59,124 nucleotides of DNA from an uncultured Flaviramulus sp. Lineage in GTDB: Bacteria; Bacteroidota; Bacteroidia; Flavobacteriales; Flavobacteriaceae. The number at the start of each line of letters is the position of its first letter. The stretch's first letter is position 1. The notes beneath the pieces are model-generated. The model worked only from the letters and a program-made list of their open reading frames with translations. It searched no databases and had not been told where the DNA came from. Location of the stretch: assembly GCA_947487155.1 (NCBI GenBank), contig CANKVS010000023.1, positions 1 to 59,124 of the forward strand, in the 5' to 3' direction. The translations under genes and the position numbers were made by a program. This document shows, one piece after another, positions 1 to 5,216 of the stretch.

Positions 1-208
1 TTAGCGTTTGTTCAAAGCCTGTTTTGGTTTTCTTTTTATAGCTGCCAATATTGGTCATTACTTGTCCCATAGGGCAGTAATAGGTGTCTGTTTCTTTATT
101 GTAGTATAGCTGGTCTGGATGGAAAGGGTCGGGGTGTTTTTTTGTTTGCTTTTGCTCTTTATGTGCAAATTCCTGCGATATTGACCCACCTTTTAATCTT
201 TTTTGCAT
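1..208 (-). pseudogene. IS1182-type transposase fragment, cut by window edge
   Basis: Reading leftward from an ATG at 206-208, the frame stays open to the window edge. It encodes a stretch with the motifs HKEQK, LYYNKETDTYYCPMGQ and KTKTGFEQT. In Bacteroidota IS1182-type transposases this order (HKEQK, a YYN..D.YYCP box, then a TGF.Q segment before the Cys-rich part) belongs to the middle-to-C-terminal half. The catalytic N-terminal half is missing: upstream the frame runs into unrelated sequence and then an integrase-like start at 508. It is therefore a 5'-truncated remnant, or one side of a rearrangement. What lies left of position 1 cannot be seen. The family call is from memory of motif order. 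Confidence 0.65.
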
Positions 209-399
209 TTTTTTAATTTTAACCAAAATTTGAAATAATAACATGCAATTTATTAAACTAGAAAACAGCTTTATGCCCGCGTTTTTGGTTTGGTCTATTG
301 AAAAATTAGCAGGCAAATTACTGCCAAATAGTAAAACAAGCGGGCTTATTTCGGAGTTACAATTTATCCAGAAGTTATTCCGATTAATTTTTCCTATTC

Positions 400-508
400 T
401 TCTTTTAGGAATTAAACTTTTTGAATTGCGTTTATTACTGTCTTGAGTATACCAGCGTACTTGGCAACAAAACTTTCCATTGCGAGGAATAATATTATAA
501 TAAGCCAT
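400..508 (-). pseudogene. Possible tyrosine-recombinase N-terminal fragment
   Basis: An ATG at 506-508 opens a minus-strand frame starting MAYYNIIPRNGKFCCQVRWY and followed by TQDSNKRNSKSL. Short N-termini of this kind (a strand of hydrophobics, a GK turn, a QVRW-type strand, then KRKSKS) are typical of phage and integrative-element integrases of Bacteroidota. After about 35 residues the similarity stops, and the same frame continues without a stop into the transposase fragment at 208. This is a truncated integrase start fused by rearrangement to foreign sequence, not a working gene. It diverges from a dusA fragment that begins 100 bases to the right, which fits an integration site. The call rests on pattern only. 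Confidence 0.42.
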
Positions 509-608
509 TCAAATCTCCATTTTCAAAAAAAGATAACATGAAAATGTTGGCAATATGTTGGCAGAAAGTCAATAAAATAACTAAAAATAACCCGAAATAC
601 GTAAAAAC

Positions 609-716
609 ATGAAAATTGAAAAATCAAACAAAGTATTGAAAAACAAAGAAAAACAAGAGAAAATAGCCAAATATAAAATCCACATTGCCCCGATGATGGA
701 TTGGACGAATTTGTAA
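609..716 (+). pseudogene. dusA: 5'-end fragment of dusA (tRNA-dihydrouridine synthase)
   Basis: A 36-codon frame ends in KYKIHIAPMMDWTNL followed by a stop. The string HIAPMMDWT is the hallmark N-terminus of DusA, where an FMN-binding barrel normally continues DRH-F. Here the homology breaks right after DWT, and TAA follows two codons later. This is the first roughly 10% of a dusA gene with no catalytic part. The 5' end of dusA is a known insertion site for integrative elements. The adjacent divergent integrase-like fragment suggests that this is an attachment-site scar. Whether it is the host's original 5' end or a copy carried by an element cannot be decided here. Confidence 0.7.
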
Positions 717-859
717 ATTAAGCCACTGAAAAATAATACTATTTATTTTTATGTTGTCTATATGTTGGTGGTTGTATACTCAATACCTGTAAAAACCAAT
801 AGTCAATGACAATTTTGATTCTTTCAGGTTAAGAAAACTTAGACTAAAACATAAAAATA

Positions 860-890
860 TTCCCTTCATCAGTTAAACTGATAAAGGGAA
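860..890 (-). terminator. Intrinsic terminator after the TlpA gene
   Basis: A long hairpin has outer stem TTCCCTT/AAGGGAA, one mismatch, and inner stem ATCAGT/ACTGAT with a 3-base loop. Read leftward it is followed by TATTTTTATG. It sits 18 bases past the stop of the minus-strand TlpA gene and probably ends the peptide cassette transcript. Confidence 0.75.
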
Positions 891-907
891 CTAACCTCTT
901 TTTTTAC

Positions 908-2377
908 TTACTTTTGTAGTAACTTATCTATTATCTCTCTTATTTCTTTAGTATCAGGACTTGGCGCATTTTCATAAACTAGCTCTCCCTTTTTATTATA
1001 CAATAAATACCTTGGAATCGTCTTTAAATTAAGCTCTTTATAAAAATTAGCATCAGGGTAATTAATTGCTAACATATTATTATTGAAAGACAAAATATTT
1101 TCCTCTCTTGATGCCTTTTTCCATTTTTCAAAATCTTTATCAATTGAAACATATAAAAACAAAATGTCCTTGTCTATATAATCATTATGCATTTTTTTAG
1201 ATGCTGGCATTGCAGTACGACATGGTGCGCACCAACTTGCCCAAAAATCTACATATATTAACTTTTTTGAGTTAGCATTTAAGAATTCTTTTAGTTTTAT
1301 TTCTTGTTTATTTTTATCAATCAAAAATAAATCTTCAATATTCATTTTTGATTCATAAAGATTAGCCGAAAACTTATGTTTTATTGAATTTAATAGCAAG
1401 GTGTCTGTTACTTCTTTTCTAAACTTTGAATAATAAAAATTAAAATCAGAATGAGAATGGTTTTCGCTAATTTCAATTAAGCTTCTGTATAATAAAAAGG
1501 ATTTAATTTTAGGTGAAAATAAATTTGAATTTATGATTGAGTCCGAGGCGGTTTTAAAATCCAAAACATTTCTATTTGACAATGATAAGCGCTTAATATT
1601 GAATTTATCTCTGATAAAATTTTGTAAAAATTGTTGATAAAAATCAAATTTCACCAAGCTATCTTTATTCAACTCTTTATTTAGAGAACCGCTAAAAGCA
1701 AGAGACTTAAAATCTTTGGGGTCTAAGGCATTATACATATCAAATCTTATTTTGTCCATTTGTAAATGATATCTAGAGGTCGTAATTTGCCCTAATTTGT
1801 ATATTGAATCTAGTAAAATGACTTCTTTATATTTAAAATTTTGTAAATATTCAATGTATTTTTTTCTTAACTTCTTGGTATTTTTTTCTTGTTTTCTGTG
1901 TGATAGATAAAAGGAATAAAAATCAGAAGGGTACGAAGCATTCAAATAACTTACTCTCTTGTATTCATAATTGTTACTTTCACTAATTTTTTTATTATTC
2001 CCTACATAATAGGGAAAACCATTTTTTTCAAAATATCTAACAGAATCGCCTTTTTCAAACTCAAAGTAAAGATTGCCCGCACGATATTTGTGCCTTATAA
2101 AAAATGTTTTTTCTTTAGGAGAATACTTTAAAACTTTGTTATTTTTAGAGACAACAAATTCTTTCTTAAGCCCGTTGTCGCATAGTATGTTAACAGTAGA
2201 AGAAAAATTAAAAATCCTATTTTCAAACACAAGAGTATCTTTGGGTTTTGAAGTGAAATATATTGAGGTAGCTCCTAATTTATCTACAGAAGAAACTTCG
2301 TTTTCACTTATTTTTTTATCAAACTGTTCATTTTTGCATGAAAAAATGAGTAGTCCAAGTAGTATTGCTTTTTTCAT
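908..2377 (-). CDS. TlpA-family thiol-disulfide lipoprotein
   Basis: A 489-residue protein begins MKKAILLGLLIFSCKN, a short signal with lipobox-like LIFSC, so it is likely a lipoprotein facing the periplasm. Residues about 30-330 are charged, lysine-rich and of no recognised family. The last 150 residues are a TlpA/ResA-like thioredoxin domain with VDFWASWCAPC (CxxC near residue 384) and a KTIPRYLLYNKKG cis-proline region. Such proteins reduce or isomerise disulfides outside the cytoplasm. An open frame extends upstream to 2485, but the lipoprotein start at 2377 is far better. It follows the cysteine-rich peptide gene (stop at 2445) by 67 bases in the same direction, which suggests a role in shuffling the peptide's disulfides. 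That role is an inference. Confidence 0.85.
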   Translation of the reverse strand: MKKAILLGLLIFSCKNEQFDKKISENEVSSVDKLGATSIYFTSKPKDTLVFENRIFNFSSTVNILCDNGLKKEFVVSKNNKVLKYSPKEKTFFIRHKYRAGNLYFEFEKGDSVRYFEKNGFPYYVGNNKKISESNNYEYKRVSYLNASYPSDFYSFYLSHRKQEKNTKKLRKKYIEYLQNFKYKEVILLDSIYKLGQITTSRYHLQMDKIRFDMYNALDPKDFKSLAFSGSLNKELNKDSLVKFDFYQQFLQNFIRDKFNIKRLSLSNRNVLDFKTASDSIINSNLFSPKIKSFLLYRSLIEISENHSHSDFNFYYSKFRKEVTDTLLLNSIKHKFSANLYESKMNIEDLFLIDKNKQEIKLKEFLNANSKKLIYVDFWASWCAPCRTAMPASKKMHNDYIDKDILFLYVSIDKDFEKWKKASREENILSFNNNMLAINYPDANFYKELNLKTIPRYLLYNKKGELVYENAPSPDTKEIREIIDKLLQK

Positions 2378-2444
2378 AAACATGTAATAATATATCCGTG
2401 AGAGCGAAAACCTCTCACGGATACGTTTTAGACTAAAAAAACTA

Positions 2445-2666
2445 TTAACAACTTGCACAGCAGTACCCGCAACCTGAATAACCATTATCTACGCAGAATT
2501 GATAATCTCCTTGGGCGTCGCTTACAGATAATCCTGTATAATGTTGTCCGTTAATCCAAGATTGACAAGATCCCCCACCATACCCACCGAGCACAGTTTT
2601 TAGTTGATTTCGTTGAAGCATATCGTTAGCTTCTAACTTTAGATTTTTTAAACTTAATTTTTTCAT
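2445..2666 (-). CDS. Double-glycine-leader, cysteine-rich secreted peptide precursor
   Basis: This is a 73-residue precursor. The first 28 residues, starting MKKLSLKNLKLEAN and ending QLKTVLGG, form a classical Bacteroidota double-glycine leader, the signal for C39-peptidase exporters. Cleavage after GG would release a 45-residue peptide beginning YGGGSC, with six cysteines at mature positions 6, 30, 38, 41, 42 and 45 and a CGYCCASC end. That allows up to three disulfides. YGGGSC recalls the YGNGV-x-C box of class IIa (pediocin-like) bacteriocins; the rest does not resemble them. It lies between a VKOR/thioredoxin fusion and a TlpA protein, both disulfide enzymes, which points to an oxidatively folded secreted peptide such as a bacteriocin. 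An upstream in-frame extension to 2768 overlaps a structured region and lacks leader character, so the ATG at 2666 is chosen. Activity is unknown. Confidence 0.85.
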   Translation of the reverse strand: MKKLSLKNLKLEANDMLQRNQLKTVLGGYGGGSCQSWINGQHYTGLSVSDAQGDYQFCVDNGYSGCGYCCASC

Positions 2667-2691
2667 AATAAAAAAATTTAATAATAAATTA

Positions 2692-2699
2692 TATATTTG
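2692..2699 (+). promoter_or_regulatory. TATATTTG -7 element of a candidate small RNA
   Basis: This is an exact match to the Bacteroidota -7 consensus TAnnTTTG on the plus strand. A good TTTG -33 box is not seen; only TTTA lies nearby. It points into the interval that ends in a plus-strand terminator at 2763-2796 and contains no coding frame. Confidence 0.5.
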
Positions 2700-2703
2700 C
2701 CTT

Positions 2704-2796
2704 GAACAGTTAAAGACACTCAAGGTTTGTGTCTGTCTTTTTCGCGAAAGGGTATTGTTCACGCCCAAAGTGTATGCTTTGGGCTTTTTTATTTTT
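2704..2796 (+). ncRNA. Candidate small RNA between the VKOR and peptide genes
   Basis: Plus-strand transcription from the TATATTTG element would give a transcript of about 90 bases. Its GAACA (2704-2708) can pair with TGTTC near 2756, enclosing an AGACAC/GTGTCT hairpin and a small CTTT/AAAG hairpin. An intrinsic terminator follows. Both neighbouring genes are on the opposite strand, so no annotated gene needs this promoter or terminator. It could be an antisense or trans-acting regulator of the peptide cassette, because its 3' U-tract overlaps the VKOR stop codon. Alternatively, the structure could act in the minus-strand peptide mRNA leader. It matches no RNA family known to me. Promoter and terminator are visible; function is inferred. 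Confidence 0.45.
2763..2796 (+). terminator. Plus-strand intrinsic terminator
   Basis: Perfect 8-bp stem GCCCAAAG/CTTTGGGC with a 6-base loop, followed by TTTTTTATTTTT. On the opposite strand no U-tract follows the hairpin, so the terminator acts on plus-strand transcripts only, although both adjacent genes are on the minus strand. Confidence 0.8.
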
Positions 2797-4387
2797 ATTG
2801 TAATACCTCTGTTAAATCTTCTATGCCATATTCTTTGGGTAACTCATAACCATTTATAAATATTGTTGGAGTATGGGTAATGTTTTCTGCATCACACCAA
2901 TTACTCATTTTTTCTATTTTATTGTTTTGTAATTCTAATTCTCCATTCATAGGGTGTTTAGCGGCGAACACTTCATAATCTTTTTGTTCGGCATGATACC
3001 AATCGTCTAAAGCTTGTTGGGTTTTGCTTTTATCTCCTTGGGAGTCTATAGCTAAAAAATGACTTACGGGTTTAGCTTTAGCATCTTTACCGTCTGTATT
3101 TCCTGTAAACAATATTTGTAAATTTATTTTCCCTGCATTCACTAAATCTTCCAAAACAGGGTGTGCTTTTGCACAGGGCCCACAATAGGGATTACATACT
3201 TTTATAACATGGTATTTAGCAGATTCATTATATCTAGATATTCCTAATCCTTCTGTGGTCGTTTCTATTTTTCTTGATTTTATTAATAAACCTTCTAAAA
3301 CATCGGGATTGTTTTTTATTTTTTTAAGCCCGCGTTTATGTACATTGGTTTCTTTTTCTTGTTCTAACAGCGGTTTTAAAAACTTCCATCCTAATATTGG
3401 GATTAATAATAGAGCCAATAATAAAGGAAGTGTTTCATATGCTATTGGAGTTTTATAAAATTTACTTAAAAAAGAAATTCCAATTTCAGCAATAAGCACT
3501 CCTTGAACAATGATGCAGAACTTACACCATTGTTTTATAACGAGAGACTGATAAAATATTGAGATTAATATGATTGGTAAACTTATGAAACTCAATATTC
3601 CTAATACGGATAATGCTATTGAAGAAAAACTGTAAATAATTAGAAAAAGTAATGTTCCAAAAAAATAGGAAAAGCTTAAAAGACTTAGGCTTAAGGTTCC
3701 ATTAAACAATTTGGCATGTTTAGAACCTAATACCTCATTGCAATTGATTTTTTTATTTGTTCCTGAACAAAAACTTTGCAAAGTCGGGTTATATTGATCA
3801 ACATCAAACCATAATAAAAATACACCAACAGTCAATCCTATAATTTTTAAAAGGGTATAGCCAATAACATATAAAGCAGATGGTATATTAGCTACTGCTT
3901 GCGAGTTTAAAAAACGAATAGCAATCCAACTGATTAGAAATATAGAAATACTTACTGTCAATACGTTTTGTATTCGCTTTGCTAAAACCTTTTTTTCTAT
4001 ATCTTTTTCTTTTGAATGTTCTGTAGTTTCAGCTAATAAACAAATACCTGTCCATTTTTTAATAAATTCTTCTTTTGATGATTCTTTTAGTTTATTTTTG
4101 TCATCGTAATAAGATACTTTGTTATCGAACACATTTTCTAGCACAAAAAATAGAGGTTGTTTATTAACTTCTACTTGAACGATACTAGGCAAGGGCATGT
4201 CCTTAAGTTTTTCAAAATCAATTTTTACCGCAAGCGTTTCTATATGGTACTTTTCTAAAGTATCTGAAATTGATAACAAACTGGGATGGTCTGGATGCGA
4301 TAGAATACTATCGTTTATATACTTTGAAGTAAATTTAATGTTAAGCGAACTTAATAATCGCTTAGTAGCGTACAAACAATTATCCAT
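2795..4387 (-). CDS. C39-like / VKOR / thioredoxin fusion, disulfide-forming membrane protein
   Basis: A 530-residue fusion. Residues 1-120 match a C39 peptidase-like fold: Cys4 sits where the catalytic cysteine would be, and the end KKWTGICLLAE is typical. The catalytic His position (usually NHFVVL) reads QPLFFVL, so it is probably inactive as a protease and may bind the double-glycine leader. Residues about 140-340 are hydrophobic VKOR with the loop pair C207/C216 and the active-site C288-KF-C291. Residues 390-525 are a DsbA/DsbG-like thioredoxin domain with C402-GP-C405 and cis-Pro in THTPTIF. VKOR passes electrons to quinone, so the protein should make disulfides in an exported substrate. 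The obvious substrate is the six-cysteine peptide encoded next downstream on the same strand. A C39-containing exporter is not in the window. Confidence 0.85.
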   Translation of the reverse strand: MDNCLYATKRLLSSLNIKFTSKYINDSILSHPDHPSLLSISDTLEKYHIETLAVKIDFEKLKDMPLPSIVQVEVNKQPLFFVLENVFDNKVSYYDDKNKLKESSKEEFIKKWTGICLLAETTEHSKEKDIEKKVLAKRIQNVLTVSISIFLISWIAIRFLNSQAVANIPSALYVIGYTLLKIIGLTVGVFLLWFDVDQYNPTLQSFCSGTNKKINCNEVLGSKHAKLFNGTLSLSLLSFSYFFGTLLFLIIYSFSSIALSVLGILSFISLPIILISIFYQSLVIKQWCKFCIIVQGVLIAEIGISFLSKFYKTPIAYETLPLLLALLLIPILGWKFLKPLLEQEKETNVHKRGLKKIKNNPDVLEGLLIKSRKIETTTEGLGISRYNESAKYHVIKVCNPYCGPCAKAHPVLEDLVNAGKINLQILFTGNTDGKDAKAKPVSHFLAIDSQGDKSKTQQALDDWYHAEQKDYEVFAAKHPMNGELELQNNKIEKMSNWCDAENITHTPTIFINGYELPKEYGIEDLTEVLQ

Positions 4388-4419
4388 TGTAACAGGTTAA
4401 GTTGTAAAACGTTAAACAA

Positions 4420-4448
4420 TTATTTTCAATATTAATTATTGAAAATAA
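4420..4448. repeat. Perfect 11-bp inverted repeat upstream of the VKOR gene
   Basis: TTATTTTCAAT and ATTGAAAATAA are separated by 7 bases, 33 bases upstream of the VKOR fusion start codon. The position suits an operator for the minus-strand cassette. No U-tract follows it, so it is less likely to be a terminator. The binding protein is unknown. Confidence 0.4.
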
Positions 4449-4658
4449 AATTTTGCTATTAAATTTGAGAGAGTTTAAATGTAAGAATAATATTAAAGAT
4501 ATTAAAGCAAATAAATGTTAAAGTTTTTAATTTACTGTAGAATTTATTGAAGGACATGGTTTAATAAAAAATTACACCATCCCTTTAAGGAAATTGTCTC
4601 ATTTAAACATAACTCATCATTCCAGAGCAAAAACCTAAAGGTAATATAAAGAAAGTAG
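4449..4658. other. Non-coding stretch with degenerate transposase traces
   Basis: No intact gene is seen here. From about 4600 rightwards, short plus-strand translations in shifting frames (HLNITHHSRAKT; then KGNIKKVG) look like frameshifted upstream parts of the ISL3-type transposase remnant that becomes readable at 4659. The left part shows nothing recognisable. Confidence 0.4.
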
Positions 4659-4844
4659 GCTTTTAATGCTATTGCTAATACAATAACAATAAACTACAGA
4701 TCAATCTTAAACTATTTTATTAATAGAAGTACTAATGCCCCGGCGGAATCTTTTAATGCTAAAATTAAAGCTTTCAGGACACAATTCAGAGGTGTCAAAA
4801 ATGTAGAGTTCTTCCTTTTCAGATTAACTACAATTTTTGCTTAA
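4659..4844 (+). pseudogene. C-terminal remnant of an ISL3-family transposase
   Basis: The 61-codon open stretch encodes AFNAIANTITINYRSILNYF, then INRSTNAPAESFNAKIKAFR and TQFRGVKNVEFFLFRLTTIFA before a stop. NRSTNA-AESFNAKIKAFR-QFRGV is the conserved C-terminus of ISL3-type (IS204/IS1001/IS1096/IS1165) DDE transposases in Bacteroidota. A TAG in frame just upstream and shifted-frame traces show the gene is decayed. CACAACTTTTGGTCTTGATC shortly after the stop looks like the right terminal inverted repeat of this IS family. The left end was not found. The remnant borders the tRNA pair and marks the accessory region as a landing zone for mobile DNA. Confidence 0.75.
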
Positions 4845-4880
4845 ACACAACTTTTGGTCTTGATCCTGTTTTAGGTAAGC

Positions 4881-4916
4881 AAAATAAAAAAGGCTTCCAA
4901 TTTCTTGAAAGCCTTT
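4881..4916 (-). terminator. Intrinsic terminator after the tRNA pair
   Basis: Read leftward: AAAGGCTT, an 11-12 base loop, AAGCCTTT, then TTTATTTT. It begins directly beyond the 3' end of tRNA-Leu and ends the minus-strand tRNA transcript. Confidence 0.75.
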
Positions 4917-4917
4917 G

Positions 4918-5001
4918 TACTGAAGACGGGACTTGAACCCGTACGTCCTAATGGACATTGGATTTTAAGTCCAACGTGTCTACCAATTCCACCACTTCAG
5001 C
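4918..5001 (-). tRNA. tRNA-Leu (TAA)
   Basis: 84 bases, a type II tRNA with a long variable arm. The acceptor pairs GCTGAAG with CTTCAGT. The anticodon stem TTGGA/TCCAA encloses the loop CTTAAAA, giving anticodon TAA. The T-arm contains GGTTCAAGTCC. CCA is not encoded. It follows tRNA-Gly in the same direction with a 25-base spacer. Confidence 0.95.
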
Positions 5002-5026
5002 TTGGTATATTTTAAGAAAGTATCAG

Positions 5027-5098
5027 AGCGAAAGACGGGATTTGAACCCGCGACCCCCACCTTGGCAAGGTGATGCTCTACCCCTGAGCTACTTTCGC
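5027..5098 (-). tRNA. tRNA-Gly (GCC)
   Basis: 72 bases. Acceptor GCGAAAG pairs with CTTTCGC, with discriminator U. The D-arm is GCTCAGGGGTAGAGC, the anticodon loop TTGCCAA gives GCC, and the T-arm is GCGGGTTCAAATCCCGT. CCA is not encoded. It is probably co-transcribed with the downstream tRNA-Leu. Confidence 0.95.
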
Positions 5099-5216
5099 AG
5101 TCTTTTTTAATGAACTCACCTACTGTAAGCAGGCATACAATATTGCTATTGCGGATGCAAATTTAAAATATTTCTAGGAATTGCAAAGCCTTTTAGTAAA
5201 ATAAATGAAATTTATT

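Noticed and set aside
243..446. 67-codon plus-strand frame near the left edge
   Set aside because: It lies antisense to the joint between the integrase-like and transposase fragments, shows no family features, and has no promoter or ribosome-binding signal of note.
2073..2387. 104-codon frame antisense to the TlpA gene
   Set aside because: It is fully inside a better-supported gene and has no recognisable protein features.
2795..4387. Active C39 peptidase
   Set aside because: The catalytic His position is not conserved (QPLFFVL instead of NHFVVL), so only a C39-like fold is claimed.
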